From: Oribacterium asaccharolyticum ACB7
GTDB taxonomy: Bacteria > Bacillota > Clostridia > Lachnospirales > Lachnospiraceae
NCBI RefSeq assembly: GCF_000238075.1
Contig: NZ_JH414506.1
Span: forward strand, 147,141 to 211,140
DNA length: 64,000 nucleotides
Reading direction: 5' to 3'
Of the stretch, positions 9,096 to 19,837 are shown piece by piece. Made by a program: the position numbers and the translations under genes. Positions within the stretch are counted from its first letter, which is position 1. Each line of letters opens with the position of its first letter. The notes beneath the pieces were generated by a model, which was not told where the DNA came from, ran no database searches, and worked only from the letters and a program-made list of their open reading frames with translations.

Positions 9096-9130
9096 TTAAT
9101 ATCTTCTCTTTACACGGTGAAATGTCAAGT
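9096..9130 (-). promoter_or_regulatory. Promoter of the TetR regulator gene
   Basis: A perfect -35 box (TTGACA, complement of 9123-9128) is followed after 18-19 bases by AGATATT. No clear palindrome for autoregulation is visible besides short A/T-rich repeats. Confidence 0.45.
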
Positions 9131-9137
9131 TATTCTT

Positions 9138-9173
9138 CAAAAAAAGAGATACTCTTTTCAGGGTATCTCTTTA
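9138..9173 (-). terminator. Intrinsic terminator of the rpoBC transcript
   Basis: A 10-bp stem (AAAGAGATAC with GTATCTCTTT, 9143-9152 and 9163-9172), followed on the minus strand by a run of seven T. It lies 38 bp after the rpoC stop codon. Confidence 0.9.
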
Positions 9174-9210
9174 ATGCTTTCTTTACAACTTATTCACTTT
9201 AAAGTCACGC

Positions 9211-12200
9211 TTACAGCTCATTCTCTCCGTCTTTAATGGCTCTTAAAGCTTCTGCCAAACCGGAAAGTCCTCTCGGATCCGCATCGAAAATTTCTTCCGT
9301 GCTGAGAGGCTCCGCTGTTTCCTCGGAAACATTCGGCATATACTCTACATGTTCTTCTTTATCGGTGGAAAGCTTCACATTGCGATATCTTCTCATACCG
9401 GTTCCGGCAGGAATCAACTTACCGATAATTACATTTTCTTTGAGTCCGATGAGACGATCGATCTTTCCGTTGATAGCGGCTTCCGTAAGAACCTTCGTCG
9501 TCTCCTGGAAGGATGCTGCAGACATAAAGGAATCGGTTGCAAGAGATGCCTTGGTAATACCGAGCATCGTCCTCTTTCCTTCTGCCGGAGTCTTTCCTTC
9601 TTTGATGAGTCTCTCGTTCTCATCCTCGAAGTCCAAACGATCTACAGTCGTTCCCGGAATGAATCGGGAATCACCTGCTTCATTGATGCGCTCTTTCTTC
9701 ATCATCTGACGAACAATCATCTCAATGTGCTTATCGTTTATTTCTACACCTTGCAGGCGATAAACTCTCTGCACTTCGGAAATCATGTAATTCTGTACCG
9801 CCTTAACACCCTTGATTTTCAAGAGGTCATGCGGATTGATGGAACCTTCCGTCAGGATGTCGCCGGCTTCCAAAACCTGTCCCTCTGTTACCTTTAATCT
9901 GGAACCGTAGGGAATCAAATAGGTCTTGGACTGTGCCGTTTCATTATCCGTAACAATGACTTCTCTCTTCTTCTTGGTATCCCGGATTTCTACCACTCCC
10001 GGAATTTCTGTCAGAATAGCAAGTCCTTTCGGCTTTCTGGCCTCAAAAAGCTCCTCTACACGGGGAAGACCCTGTGTAATATCTCCACCTGCCACACCAC
10101 CGGTATGGAAGGTTCTCATCGTAAGCTGTGTTCCCGGCTCACCGATGGACTGTGCGGCAATGGTTCCAACCGCTTCACCCACTTCAACCGGTTTTCCGGT
10201 CGCGAGGTTTGCACCGTAACACTTTGCACAAATTCCGGATTTGGAACGGCAGGTCAGTACCGTACGAATCTTTACGGAATGTCTGCCCATCTTGGAAAGC
10301 GCGTTCATAACCTGAGGCGCTCTCTTCGGCGTAACCATATGGTTCGCCTTGATTACCATAGCACCGGTTTCCGGATCAATAATATCTTCCGCAAGGAAAC
10401 GACCCGTGATTCTCTCCTGTAAGGACTCAATCTTCTCCTGTCCGTCGGAAAGCTCGGTGATTTCTGTAGACGGAATCGTATCTCTTCCCTCTGCGCAATC
10501 CAATTCACGAATAATTAAATCCTGGGAAACGTCAACCAATCTTCTTGTAAGGTAACCGGAGTCCGCCGTACGAAGAGCGGTATCGGAAAGTCCCTTACGA
10601 GCACCGTGCGCGGAGATGAAGTACTCCAGTACATCCAGTCCTTCACGGAAGTTGGACTTAATCGGAAGTTCAATCGTCTTACCGGTTGTATCCGCCATGA
10701 GTCCACGCATACCTGCAAGCTGCTTGATCTGCTTATCGGATCCACGGGCTCCGGAGTCCGCCATCATGAAGATGTTGTTGTATTTATCCAATCCGGTTAA
10801 AAGGTCGTGCGTCAACTGGTCATCGGTATTCTTCCAGGTTTCAATAACTTCTTTATAACGCTCTTCCTCGGTAATCAGTCCGCGGCGGAAGTTCTTCGCG
10901 ATTCTGTCCACCGTCTTCTGCGCATTTTCCAGAAGATCTTCCTTTGTAGCCGGAACCGTCATGTCATGAATGGATACCGTCATGGCAGCCTTTGTGGAAT
11001 ACTTGTAGCCGATAGACTTAATATCGTCCAAAGTCAATGCCGTCTGCATTGCGCCATGCACATCCATAACCTTTTCCAGAATCTGCTTCAGATTCTTCTT
11101 CTTGACAAGGAAGTTAATCTCCGGAAGCAGTCTGTTCTCCGGGATGCTTCGGTCGATAAAACCGAGATCCTGCGGAATAATTTCGTTGAAGAGCAGTCTT
11201 CCGACAGTTGTATCGATGATGCCTTCCAACATCTCTTTTTCACCGTCTTCGGAAACCCATTCTTTTCTCACCTTACAACGAATCTTCGCATGCAAGGTTA
11301 CAAAGTGATTCTCATAAGCAAGAATCGCTTCGTCTATAGACTTAAAGAGCATGCCCTCTCCGGTGTCTCCCTCTCTTTCCTGGGTCAGATAATACACACC
11401 CAGTACCATATCCTGAGAAGGTACGGCAACCACACCGCCGTCGGACGGCTTTAAGAGGTTGTTCGGGGAAAGAAGCATAAAGCGGCACTCCGCCTGTGCT
11501 TCCTGCGTTAACGGAAGGTGAATTGCCATCTGGTCTCCGTCGAAGTCGGCATTGAAGGCCGCACAAACGAGCGGATGGAGCTTAATTGCTTTACCTTCTA
11601 CAAGAATCGGCTCAAAAGCCTGAATTCCCAAACGGTGAAGGGTAGGGGCACGGTTCAGCATAACGGGATGCTCTTTGATCACATACTCAAGAATATCCCA
11701 AACACCCTCGTCCAGACGCTCTACCATCTTCTTCGCATTCTTAATATTGTGCGCCTTACCGGTATTCACAAGCTCTTTCATAACGAAGGGCTTAAAGAGC
11801 TCAATCGCCATTTCCTTCGGGACACCGCACTGATAAATCTTCAGTTCCGGTCCTACGACGATAACGGAACGTCCGGAGTAGTCTACACGCTTTCCGAGAA
11901 GGTTCTGACGGAAACGTCCCTGCTTACCCTTTAACATATCGGAAAGAGACTTTAAGGCACGGTTTCCGGGTCCTGTTACAGGACGTCCACGTCTACCGTT
12001 ATCGATTAAAGCGTCTACCGCTTCCTGTAACATTCTCTTCTCGTTACGAACGATAATCTCCGGTGCTCCAAGTTCCAAAAGACGCGCCAAACGATTGTTT
12101 CTATTGATAATTCTGCGATACAAGTCATTGATGTCGGAGGTTGCGAAACGTCCGCCGTCAAGCTGTACCATCGGTCTTAAATCAGGCGGAATAACCGGAA

Positions 12201-12912
12201 GATTGGTCAGAATCATCCACTCCGGTTTGTTTCCGGAAGAGCGGAAAGCTTCTACCACTTCCAGTCTCTTCACGATTCTTGCTCTCTTCTGTCCGGAGGA
12301 ATTGTCAAGTTCTGCACGCAGATTGTTGTACTCCTTCTCCAAATCGATGTTGGAAAGAAGCTCAAAAATCGCTTCCGCTCCCATTCCTACACGGAAATTG
12401 CCATAGCCATACTGCTCAATGGCATCCCTGTATTCCTTCTCGGAAAGCACTTCCTTATAGCTTAAGCTGCTCTCCATCGGATCCAATACAACATAGGACG
12501 CGAAGTACAGGACTCTCTCTAAAATTCTCGGGCTGATGTCCAAGATGAGTCCCATACGGGACGGAATGCCCTTAAAATACCAGATGTGAGAAACGGGCGC
12601 GGCCAGCTTGATGTGTCCCATTCTTTCTCTACGTACGGAAGACTTGGTCACCTCTACACCGCATCGGTCACAGACTACACCCTTATAGCGAATCTTCTTG
12701 TACTTTCCGCAGTGACATTCCCAGTCCTTTACCGGTCCGAAAATTCTTTCGCAGAATAATCCGTCCTTCTCCGGCTTTAAGGTTCTATAGTTAATGGTTT
12801 CCGGTTTTTTCACCTCTCCGTAAGACCAACTCAGAATCTTCTCCGGAGATGCCAAACCGATTTTTATGGAATCAAATTGTACCGGCTCATTTCCACTTTG
12901 AAAGTTTGCCAT
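9211..12912 (-). CDS. rpoC: DNA-directed RNA polymerase subunit beta'
   Basis: A 1233-residue catalytic subunit of RNA polymerase. The N-terminal zinc site has C66, C68, C81 and C84. The Mg-binding catalytic motif NADFDGDQ lies at 454-461, with D456, D458 and D460. The bridge and trigger-loop regions and the second zinc cluster ([11 protein letters not shown]) are intact. The frame can be extended upstream by nine residues into the end of rpoB, but AGGAGG five bases before the ATG at 12912 fixes the start. It is separated from the rpoB stop by 10 bp, and the rpoB stop codon lies next to the ribosome site, so the two are translationally linked. Length is normal for Firmicutes. Confidence 0.99.
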   Translation of the reverse strand: MANFQSGNEPVQFDSIKIGLASPEKILSWSYGEVKKPETINYRTLKPEKDGLFCERIFGPVKDWECHCGKYKKIRYKGVVCDRCGVEVTKSSVRRERMGHIKLAAPVSHIWYFKGIPSRMGLILDISPRILERVLYFASYVVLDPMESSLSYKEVLSEKEYRDAIEQYGYGNFRVGMGAEAIFELLSNIDLEKEYNNLRAELDNSSGQKRARIVKRLEVVEAFRSSGNKPEWMILTNLPVIPPDLRPMVQLDGGRFATSDINDLYRRIINRNNRLARLLELGAPEIIVRNEKRMLQEAVDALIDNGRRGRPVTGPGNRALKSLSDMLKGKQGRFRQNLLGKRVDYSGRSVIVVGPELKIYQCGVPKEMAIELFKPFVMKELVNTGKAHNIKNAKKMVERLDEGVWDILEYVIKEHPVMLNRAPTLHRLGIQAFEPILVEGKAIKLHPLVCAAFNADFDGDQMAIHLPLTQEAQAECRFMLLSPNNLLKPSDGGVVAVPSQDMVLGVYYLTQEREGDTGEGMLFKSIDEAILAYENHFVTLHAKIRCKVRKEWVSEDGEKEMLEGIIDTTVGRLLFNEIIPQDLGFIDRSIPENRLLPEINFLVKKKNLKQILEKVMDVHGAMQTALTLDDIKSIGYKYSTKAAMTVSIHDMTVPATKEDLLENAQKTVDRIAKNFRRGLITEEERYKEVIETWKNTDDQLTHDLLTGLDKYNNIFMMADSGARGSDKQIKQLAGMRGLMADTTGKTIELPIKSNFREGLDVLEYFISAHGARKGLSDTALRTADSGYLTRRLVDVSQDLIIRELDCAEGRDTIPSTEITELSDGQEKIESLQERITGRFLAEDIIDPETGAMVIKANHMVTPKRAPQVMNALSKMGRHSVKIRTVLTCRSKSGICAKCYGANLATGKPVEVGEAVGTIAAQSIGEPGTQLTMRTFHTGGVAGGDITQGLPRVEELFEARKPKGLAILTEIPGVVEIRDTKKKREVIVTDNETAQSKTYLIPYGSRLKVTEGQVLEAGDILTEGSINPHDLLKIKGVKAVQNYMISEVQRVYRLQGVEINDKHIEMIVRQMMKKERINEAGDSRFIPGTTVDRLDFEDENERLIKEGKTPAEGKRTMLGITKASLATDSFMSAASFQETTKVLTEAAINGKIDRLIGLKENVIIGKLIPAGTGMRRYRNVKLSTDKEEHVEYMPNVSEETAEPLSTEEIFDADPRGLSGLAEALRAIKDGENEL

Positions 12913-12922
12913 TTTTCCTCCT

Positions 12923-15900
12923 CTACTCGTCCTCATCATCTGCTAAGCCGGAAGTGATGCTTTCGAAAAATTCCTCCGCTTCCGCATCGGAAAGTTCCTC
13001 TTCATCCTCATTTTCCTCATCGCTATCTACCAGTTCTCCGTCCTTGAACTCCTGCTTAGTGTAGCCGTATGCACCGAAGTTTTCCTGCTTCTCCGTGCGA
13101 TAATCGCCGCCGGACAGGAGTCTGTGCATATCCTGATTTGCATCGTAGAGATCTTCCGTAATCTCTACCACATTCTGCTCTTCATCCAAAACCTGCATAT
13201 CCAGGCAAAGAGCCTGCATTTCCTTAAGAAGCACCTTGAAGGACTCCGGTACTCCGGGCGCAGGGATATTCTGTCCCTTGATAATGGCCTCATAAGTCTT
13301 TACACGTCCTGCAACGTCATCGGACTTCATGGTCAAAATCTCTTGTAAGGTGTAGGCGGCACCGTATGCTTCCAGTGCCCAAACCTCCATTTCTCCGAAA
13401 CGCTGTCCGCCGAACTGTGCCTTACCGCCAAGAGGCTGCTGGGTAACGAGAGAGTACGGACCGGTAGATCTGGCGTGAATCTTATCATCAACCAGGTGGT
13501 GAAGTTTTAAGTAATGCATGAAGCCGATAGAAGTCGGACCGTCAAATTTCTCCCCGGTTCTACCGTCACGAAGCTGTACCTTACCGTCAATGCCGATGGG
13601 TACACCCTCCCACTCTTTTCTATGTTCAAGATGAGCACCGAGATATTCATATACCTCCGGCTCAAGTTCTTCTTTATGTTTTTCCGAGAACTCTTCCCAG
13701 CTTAAGTTAACATAGTCATTGGCCAGAAGAAGAGTTTGCTGAATATCCACCTCGGTTGCACCGTCGAAAATCGGAGTCGATACGTCGATACCGAGAGCCT
13801 TAGCCGCAAGAGAAAGGTGTAATTCGAGCACCTGTCCGATGTTCATACGGGAAGGTACGCCGAGAGGGTTCAGTACGATATCCAGCGGACGACCGTTCGG
13901 AAGATAAGGCATATCCTCGACCGGAAGCACGCGGGAAACGACACCCTTGTTCCCGTGACGACCTGCCATCTTGTCTCCTACACCGATTTTACGCTTCTGC
14001 GCGATGTAGACGCGAACAGATTGAGATACTCCGGGCGCAAGTTCATCGGAATTCTCTCTGGTAAATACCATGGTATTGATAACCGTACCGTAAGCACCGT
14101 GCGGCACCTTTAAAGAAGTGTCTCTTACTTCTCTTGCCTTTTCTCCGAAAATGGCTCGGAGCAAACGCTCTTCCGCGGTAAGCTCCGTCTCTCCCTTAGG
14201 GGTTACGCGGCCTACCAGAATATCCCCGGCTCTTACTTCCGCACCGATACGGATAATTCCTCTTTCATCCAGGTTCTTTAAAGCGTCATCTCCCACACCC
14301 GGAACGTCGGAAGTAATCTCTTCCGGCCCGAGCTTGGTATCTCTGGCTTCCAATTCATATTCTTCAATATGCACGGAAGTATAAACATCGTTCTGCACCA
14401 GTCTCTCGGAAAGGAGAACGGCATCCTCGTAGTTGTAACCCTCCCAAGTCATAAATCCAATCAGCGGATTCTTTCCTAAGGCAATCTCTCCATTCTTTGT
14501 GGACGGACCGTCGGCAATGACATCGCCCGCTTCCACATGGTCATGTGTGTCCACTATCGGTTTCTGATTGTAACAGTTACTGGGGTTACTACGTACAAAC
14601 TTCATCAGCTTATACTCGTCATATCCGCCGTCCTTGTCCCTCTTAATCACAATCTTCGAAGAGGAAGAAAGGGTAACCGTTCCGCTGTTTTTCGCTACCA
14701 CACAGGCACCGGAATCAACGGCGGCCTTATTGGACATACCGGTATCCACCACAGCGGACTCCGTGGTCAGAAGCGGTACCGCCTGACGCTGCATGTTGGA
14801 TCCCATGAGGGCACGGTTTGCGTCGTCGTTCTGTAAGAAAGGAATCATGGATGTTGCCACGGAGAAAACCATCTTCGGGGATACGTCCATCAAATCGATG
14901 CTTGCTTTCGGGAAGGCGGAGGTCTGGTCTCTGTATCTTCCGGAAACGTTGTCATGCTTAAAATGTCCCTCTTCATCCAAGGGCTCGTTCGCCTGGGCCA
15001 CAATAAAGTTATCCTCTTCATCTGCAGCAAGGTAAACGACTTCATCGGTAACAACCGGATTCGTTTTATCCGTCTTATCCACTACGCGATAGGGTGCCTC
15101 AATCAAACCGTACTCATTGATTCTCGCATAGGATGCCAAGGAGTTAATGAGTCCGATGTTCGGTCCTTCAGGCGTCTCGATAGGGCACATTCTACCATAG
15201 TGAGTATAGTGTACGTCTCGCACCTCAAAGCCTGCACGGTCTCTGGAAAGACCGCCCGGTCCGAGTGCGGAAAGTCTTCTCTTATGCGTAAGCTCGGATA
15301 AGGGGTTGTTCTGGTCCATGAACTGAGACAGCTGGGAAGATCCGAAGAACTCCTTCACCGCCGCTGTAACAGGCTTAATATTAATCAGAGACTGGGGTGT
15401 AATCTCATCTATATCCTGTGTGGACATTCTCTCTCGAACCACTCTTTCCATACGGGAAAGACCGATACGATACTGGTTCTGTAAGAGTTCTCCAACGGCA
15501 CGAATACGACGATTTCCGAGGTGGTCAATGTCGTCGGCCGTTCCGATTTCCTCATCTATGTTTAAAGCGTAGTTAATCGAGGTGAAAATATCTTCCTTGG
15601 TAATATGCTTTGGAATAAGGGCATGAATATTCTTGCGAATTGCCTCTTCCAAAGCGGCATTGCCCTTGCCTTCGCACTCTTCCAGAATCTGCTTTAAAGC
15701 CGGATAGTAAACCAATTCATTTACGCCCAGCTCCTCCGCATTGATCTCTTCCGGAATCCAGTTCTTGATGTCTACCTGCATGGAAGAAAGAACCTTCTCC
15801 GTACGGGTCGGTCCGTCAATCAACACATAGGGCACAGCCGCATTCTGCAAGCTGACAGCCAGTTCTTTGCTAACCATGGTTCCGGCTTCAGCCAAAAGCT

Positions 15901-16813
15901 CTCCGGTCTCCGTGGAGTAAACAGCCTCTGCAAGGGTATGTCCCTTAATTCTGTTCTTAAAGTGAAGCTTCTTGTTAAACTTGTATCTTCCTACCTTTGC
16001 AAGGTCATACCGTCTCGGGTCAAAGAACATAGAGTTCAAGAGAGACTGCGCGGAATCCACGGAAAGAGGCTCGCCCGGTCTGATCTTCTTATATAACTCT
16101 AATAAGCCTTCCTGATAATTCTCGGAAGGATCCTTCTCAATCGAGGCCTGCAACTTCGGATCATCTCCGAAAAGGTCTAAAATTTCCTTATTTGAACCTA
16201 CGCCGAGTGCACGGATAAACACGGTTACCGGAACCTTTCTCGTTCTGTCCACGCGAACGAAGAAAATGTCATTGGAATCCGTTTCATATTCAATCCAGGC
16301 ACCACGATTCGGAATCACGGTACAACTGTACAGTTCCTTACCCACCTTGTCGTGGTCGATGCCATAATAAATTCCGGGGGAACGCACCAACTGGGAAACA
16401 ATTACACGCTCTGCACCGTTGATTACGAAAGAACCGTTCTCCGTCATCAGCGGGAGATCTCCCATGTAAATCTCATGCTCGTTAATTTCTTCTTTGTCTT
16501 TATTAAAAAGGCGAACTTTTACCTTAAGCGGGGCTGCATAGGTTGCATCCCTCTCCTTACACTCTTCAATGCTGTACTTTGCTTCATTTTTAACCAGCTT
16601 AAAGTCCACAAACTCCAAACTCAAATGACCGGCAAAGTCCTGAATGGGGGAAATATCATCAAAGGCCTCCCTCAAGCCTTCATGCAAAAACCACTCATAG
16701 GAATCCTTTTGGATTTCAATGAGGTTTGGCATTTCCAGAACTTCTTTACTGCGCGAGAAAGTCATTCTGAGATTCTTTCCGGTTCGCACCGGATGCATTT
16801 TGCTTTTTTTCAT
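12923..16813 (-). CDS. rpoB: DNA-directed RNA polymerase subunit beta
   Basis: A 1296-residue beta subunit. The rifampicin-pocket region reads [20 protein letters not shown] followed by [10 protein letters not shown], the usual drug-sensitive residues, with no common resistance change. The C-terminus carries the conserved [20 protein letters not shown] segment followed by an acidic tail rich in Glu and Asp. The open frame extends 63 residues further upstream, but that part is unlike RpoB; the ATG at 16813 begins [20 protein letters not shown] and follows AGGGGTG. It is not preceded by rplJ-rplL here; its own promoter is about 220 bp upstream. Confidence 0.98.
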   Translation of the reverse strand: MKKSKMHPVRTGKNLRMTFSRSKEVLEMPNLIEIQKDSYEWFLHEGLREAFDDISPIQDFAGHLSLEFVDFKLVKNEAKYSIEECKERDATYAAPLKVKVRLFNKDKEEINEHEIYMGDLPLMTENGSFVINGAERVIVSQLVRSPGIYYGIDHDKVGKELYSCTVIPNRGAWIEYETDSNDIFFVRVDRTRKVPVTVFIRALGVGSNKEILDLFGDDPKLQASIEKDPSENYQEGLLELYKKIRPGEPLSVDSAQSLLNSMFFDPRRYDLAKVGRYKFNKKLHFKNRIKGHTLAEAVYSTETGELLAEAGTMVSKELAVSLQNAAVPYVLIDGPTRTEKVLSSMQVDIKNWIPEEINAEELGVNELVYYPALKQILEECEGKGNAALEEAIRKNIHALIPKHITKEDIFTSINYALNIDEEIGTADDIDHLGNRRIRAVGELLQNQYRIGLSRMERVVRERMSTQDIDEITPQSLINIKPVTAAVKEFFGSSQLSQFMDQNNPLSELTHKRRLSALGPGGLSRDRAGFEVRDVHYTHYGRMCPIETPEGPNIGLINSLASYARINEYGLIEAPYRVVDKTDKTNPVVTDEVVYLAADEEDNFIVAQANEPLDEEGHFKHDNVSGRYRDQTSAFPKASIDLMDVSPKMVFSVATSMIPFLQNDDANRALMGSNMQRQAVPLLTTESAVVDTGMSNKAAVDSGACVVAKNSGTVTLSSSSKIVIKRDKDGGYDEYKLMKFVRSNPSNCYNQKPIVDTHDHVEAGDVIADGPSTKNGEIALGKNPLIGFMTWEGYNYEDAVLLSERLVQNDVYTSVHIEEYELEARDTKLGPEEITSDVPGVGDDALKNLDERGIIRIGAEVRAGDILVGRVTPKGETELTAEERLLRAIFGEKAREVRDTSLKVPHGAYGTVINTMVFTRENSDELAPGVSQSVRVYIAQKRKIGVGDKMAGRHGNKGVVSRVLPVEDMPYLPNGRPLDIVLNPLGVPSRMNIGQVLELHLSLAAKALGIDVSTPIFDGATEVDIQQTLLLANDYVNLSWEEFSEKHKEELEPEVYEYLGAHLEHRKEWEGVPIGIDGKVQLRDGRTGEKFDGPTSIGFMHYLKLHHLVDDKIHARSTGPYSLVTQQPLGGKAQFGGQRFGEMEVWALEAYGAAYTLQEILTMKSDDVAGRVKTYEAIIKGQNIPAPGVPESFKVLLKEMQALCLDMQVLDEEQNVVEITEDLYDANQDMHRLLSGGDYRTEKQENFGAYGYTKQEFKDGELVDSDEENEDEEELSDAEAEEFFESITSGLADDEDE

Positions 16814-17124
16814 CGACCGTTCACCCCTAATGTCCGAGACAGACTCGTCTCTTTGCTGAGAATTCACAATAAAAAGTACCCCACAGAGGAAGAATCCAGT
16901 CGTATCTTCAAAGCACTTTGTTGGGTTCCTTTTTTTGCAAAAAATTGACGATTCCTTTACTTTGTTTTGGCAAAATATTTCCGGAGTGCGGAAAAAGGGC
17001 ATAGTTCGCCCTCACCCTGCCAAATAAGCAAATTTCATACTATCATTTTCGCCTTATCCTTGTCAAGGCAAAGTCTTGTAAAAAATTTACTTTTTATTCT
17101 TAAATTAATGAACTGTATAAAAAC
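16814..17124 (-). promoter_or_regulatory. rpoB promoter and long leader
   Basis: On the minus strand a perfect -35 (TTGACA, complement of 17061-17066) is 18 bases from TAGTAT (17037-17042). Transcription would start near 17030, leaving an untranslated leader of about 215 bases before rpoB. The leader contains A/T hairpins (for example TTTTTTGCAAAAAA near 16940) but no recognised riboswitch. Gene-free stretch of 311 bp. Confidence 0.65.
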
Positions 17125-17646
17125 TTATTTCTTCTTTTTCCCCTGCTCCGTCTTCGCTTCCTTCACCGCATTCTCCGCCTTACCGCGAAGCTTGGCCAGA
17201 AAACCTTTTTTCTTTGGCTGCTCGGGAATGGTTCCTCCTCGAACCGACTTGACGGAACGAATGTAAATACCCGAAACCGCAACCTTTACTTCCTTTTTCA
17301 GAGGCAAAATTTCATAAACGGAAGGGTCCGCCATCAAGGTCAAAACCTTCGGTCCCACCTTCGCCTTCACCACGGGAAGCTTCGTCAAACGGGCATAAAT
17401 CGGCATCTGCTTCTCCACCTGTTCGGGAAGACCGGCTGCTACCGCCTCTTTCACGCCAAGCTTCTTTTTGTCGATAATCAGCATGGAAACTTCCATCGTA
17501 TTGGCTTCCAGCATCGGTTGTTGCATTGCCTGCTTCTCCTGCAAACGCCTTCCCAAAATATAAAGAATAACCAGAATGGCTAAAAGAATAATCAGCACCG
17601 CAAAAAGAATAGAAAATACTGTTTGAACCGATATGGCAAGCAACAT
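17125..17646 (-). CDS. Uncharacterised single-pass membrane protein
   Basis: A 173-residue protein I do not recognise as a named family. One strongly hydrophobic helix lies at about residues 6-32 (IAVL/ILLAILVILYIL pattern), with a cytoplasmic soluble part after it. That part contains MSMLIIDKKKLGVKEA and PVVKAKVGPKVLTLMADPSV, resembling a small beta-rich domain, and ends in a very basic tail (KKKGFLAKLRGKAENAVKEA then KKKK). The basic tail may contact nucleic acid or acidic lipid; this is speculation. ATG at 17646 is chosen because AGAGG lies eight bases upstream; the longer frame starts at 17685 without a ribosome site. It lies between DUF1934 and rpoB. Confidence 0.7.
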   Translation of the reverse strand: MLLAISVQTVFSILFAVLIILLAILVILYILGRRLQEKQAMQQPMLEANTMEVSMLIIDKKKLGVKEAVAAGLPEQVEKQMPIYARLTKLPVVKAKVGPKVLTLMADPSVYEILPLKKEVKVAVSGIYIRSVKSVRGGTIPEQPKKKGFLAKLRGKAENAVKEAKTEQGKKKK

Positions 17647-17706
17647 AAAAACGACCTCTTCTTTCAAAATATTTAAGTATATCAAAGACGAAATAACGAA
17701 ATTATT

Positions 17707-18123
17707 TTACCCTTTCAAAGGTAAAATTGCAATGGAGAGTTCCGTCTCCGCAACCAATTGCTCAAACTGATAAAGTAAATAAGACAGCAGAATCTCCGCC
17801 CTTCCGGCACGGAAATCTTCATACAGAAATTCTACGGAACGGGTGGCGAAGGATAACGGCAAAGTCCCCAGTTCCGTCTCGTAATCCACCGACCATTTTA
17901 CACCGGCAATATACTCCACTCTCTGCCTGTCTTTCCAGTTCCGCATCATCACCACTCGCTTTTCTTTGGGAAAAAGTTCCAGAGAATGGTGCACATTTTC
18001 CTGAAAATAGCTGAGCATAAAGCTGTCTCCTCTGGAGAGCAGGACACCTTGTAAACTGACAGAGAACCGATCCTCTTCTCCATCCATTTTTTGCTTTGTT
18101 GTTAGCTGAACCTGAACCTTCAT
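17707..18123 (-). CDS. DUF1934 protein (YwiB-like beta-barrel)
   Basis: A 138-residue protein matching DUF1934, a family with a calycin-like beta-barrel found widely in Firmicutes. Alternating hydrophobic strands are visible (MKVQVQLTTKQ, FSVSLQGVLL, FMLSYFQE), ending in LSIAILPL. The family has no assigned activity. The start is set by GGGAGG four bases before the ATG; a longer frame to 18171 has no ribosome site and runs into the terminator that follows ddl. It may form a small transcription unit with the 173-residue membrane protein downstream. Confidence 0.8.
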   Translation of the reverse strand: MKVQVQLTTKQKMDGEEDRFSVSLQGVLLSRGDSFMLSYFQENVHHSLELFPKEKRVVMMRNWKDRQRVEYIAGVKWSVDYETELGTLPLSFATRSVEFLYEDFRAGRAEILLSYLLYQFEQLVAETELSIAILPLKG

Positions 18124-18145
18124 TTGCCTCCCTAAAATCTTTGCC

Positions 18146-18177
18146 ACAAAAAAGAACTCTGCGTGCATCACAGAGTC
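18146..18177 (-). terminator. Intrinsic terminator after ddl
   Basis: ACTCTG pairs with CAGAGT (18156-18161 with 18171-18176) around a 9-base loop. On the minus strand it is followed by TTCTTTTTT. It lies about 175 bp after the ddl stop codon, directly upstream of the DUF1934 gene. Confidence 0.65.
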
Positions 18178-18351
18178 CCTAGGAGATAGAAATCAAACAT
18201 TTTGTCGAATCGATTATGCTCTTAGTATAGCAGGTCTTTCCAAAAATGTTTAAAGTCTACAGAAATAATTATTTATGAAATTCTTAAGGTCTCCGCAAGA
18301 AGCTCCGCGTACAAATTTCAGACTGCCTTTTTCCTCGCATGATTTCCCGGC

Positions 18352-19428
18352 TTATGACGGCCTGTTTTCCGCACTTGCTATGAGCTTCTCAACCAATTCT
18401 TCAATATTCCATCCCGCCTTCTCAAAAAGCATGGGATACATGGAAATGGAGGTGAAGCCGGGCAGAGTGTTAATTTCATTAAATACAATTTCCTCACCGG
18501 TAAAGAAAAAATCAACTCTGGATAAAGAAAATCCGTCCACCGCCAGGAAGATGGATTTAGCCGCCTTCTGTATTTTTTCTTCCACGTCGGACGGAAGATC
18601 CGGATTCAACTCCGTTTTGGAATCGGGGTTGTTGTACTTGGCATCATAGTCATAAAACTCTGCTGCCGCCTTAATCTCCCCTACGGAAGATGCCACAACT
18701 TCTCCCGGTACACCGGAGAAGACAGCGCACTCGAGTTCTCTCCCCTTTATAAATTCCTCTATCAAAACCCGTCTGTCTACTTGAAGCGCTTTTTCCACCG
18801 CAAGAGGCAGGGCTTCTTGATTTTCCACCTTGCTTACGCCGCAGGAGGACCCGGCATTAGAAGGTTTCACAAAGACCGGAAAATGCAGTTCTTCTTCCAC
18901 TTCTCTACAGATTTCCGCTCTTCTCTTTTCCTTTTTCCACTCGGAATGGCTGAGCGCAATGTATTTTGCCTGTCGAACGCCCTGTCTTTCCAGAACCTTT
19001 TCTACCGCAAGCTTTGTGGAAATCTTGTCCATGGAAATCGCGGAAGACAAAACACCGCAGCCCACATAAGGAATTTCCGCCAACTCCAAGAGCCCCTGTA
19101 CCGTACCGTCTTCTCCGCCTTTCCCATGCAGAACCGGAAAAACGATATCCGCCTTTTCCATGCGGCAGCTGCCGTCTTTCTCAAAAAGCACAAGCGACTT
19201 CAGTCCCGCATCCGGAAGAAGCATGGCTCTACGCTTATCCTCTCTCCAGCTTCCATCTTCAATCTTTTCCGTATTTTCCACCGGAATCCACTCTCCGGCC
19301 TTTGTGATTCCCAAGAGAATCGGACGATATTTCTCTCGATTGACTGCCTTTAGCACCGTCAGTACGGAGCGGCAGGAAACCTCATGTTCGGTGGACTGCC
19401 CGCCGAAAAGCAAGACTATATTCTTCAT
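18352..19428 (-). CDS. ddl: D-alanine--D-alanine ligase
   Basis: A 358-residue ATP-grasp enzyme that joins two D-alanines for the peptidoglycan stem. Visible signatures are LFGGQSTEHEVSCRSV at the N-terminus, HGKGGEDGTVQGLLEL near residue 97, PYVGCGVLSSAISMDK, the ATP-grasp segment VFVKPSNAGSSCGVSKV, and the C-terminal metal site FNEINTLPGFTSISMYP. Length is usual for DdlA-type enzymes. Nothing indicates a D-Ala-D-Lac vancomycin-resistance variant, and no vanH or vanX is adjacent. AGGAATGAA precedes the ATG. It follows yajC by 26 bp and probably shares its transcript. Confidence 0.96.
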   Translation of the reverse strand: MKNIVLLFGGQSTEHEVSCRSVLTVLKAVNREKYRPILLGITKAGEWIPVENTEKIEDGSWREDKRRAMLLPDAGLKSLVLFEKDGSCRMEKADIVFPVLHGKGGEDGTVQGLLELAEIPYVGCGVLSSAISMDKISTKLAVEKVLERQGVRQAKYIALSHSEWKKEKRRAEICREVEEELHFPVFVKPSNAGSSCGVSKVENQEALPLAVEKALQVDRRVLIEEFIKGRELECAVFSGVPGEVVASSVGEIKAAAEFYDYDAKYNNPDSKTELNPDLPSDVEEKIQKAAKSIFLAVDGFSLSRVDFFFTGEEIVFNEINTLPGFTSISMYPMLFEKAGWNIEELVEKLIASAENRPS

Positions 19429-19454
19429 TTCATTCCTCTTTTTTCCGGAAAACC

Positions 19455-19733
19455 TTACTTTGCCTTTTCAATCTGCACAATAGCAGACTTTTGCATCGGG
19501 ATACGGCAGTTCTTATTTCCGCCGAACTCTACAATCACGGTATCATCGGTTAAATCGATTACCACACCATAAAAACCGGAAGTCGTTAAAACCGTATCTC
19601 CAACAGCCAGGCTGTTCAGCATCTCCTGTTGCTTCTTTCTTTCCTTCTGCTGCGGACGAACTCCCATAAAATAGAAGATGCCTACAATTACCAAGATATA
19701 CGCCACTGTTCCCCATACACCAATGTTTCCCAT
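19455..19733 (-). CDS. yajC: Preprotein translocase accessory subunit YajC
   Basis: A 92-residue protein with one N-terminal membrane helix (VAYILVIVGIFYFMGVRP) and the typical YajC continuation RPQQKERKKQQEMLNSLAVG, followed by a small cytoplasmic domain (GDTVLTTSGFYGVVIDLTDD). YajC associates with SecDF at the Sec translocon. In many bacteria tgt, yajC and secDF are adjacent; the order here (secDF, tgt, yajC on the same strand, in the reverse of map order) agrees with that conserved block. Confidence 0.95.
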   Translation of the reverse strand: MGNIGVWGTVAYILVIVGIFYFMGVRPQQKERKKQQEMLNSLAVGDTVLTTSGFYGVVIDLTDDTVIVEFGGNKNCRIPMQKSAIVQIEKAK

Positions 19734-19837
19734 ATCATTCTCCTTTTGTCCTTTACAATTCTGTCCTTCATTTTGCTACTTATATCGAAAAAAGCAAGGC
19801 TTTTATCCATACGAAATTTTGATTCGCAATCTCCGCT

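Noticed and set aside
10807..11454. 215-residue plus-strand open frame opposite rpoC
   Set aside because: Antisense to highly conserved rpoC codons with no ribosome site or recognisable domain; rpoC codon bias readily leaves such frames open.
16814..17002. 63-residue N-terminal extension of RpoB
   Set aside because: The residues do not resemble RpoB and cover the leader; the ATG at 16813 gives the family N-terminus.
18352..19428. Vancomycin-resistance type D-Ala-D-Lac ligase
   Set aside because: Surroundings are housekeeping genes, no vanH or vanX is adjacent, and the motifs fit an ordinary Ddl.
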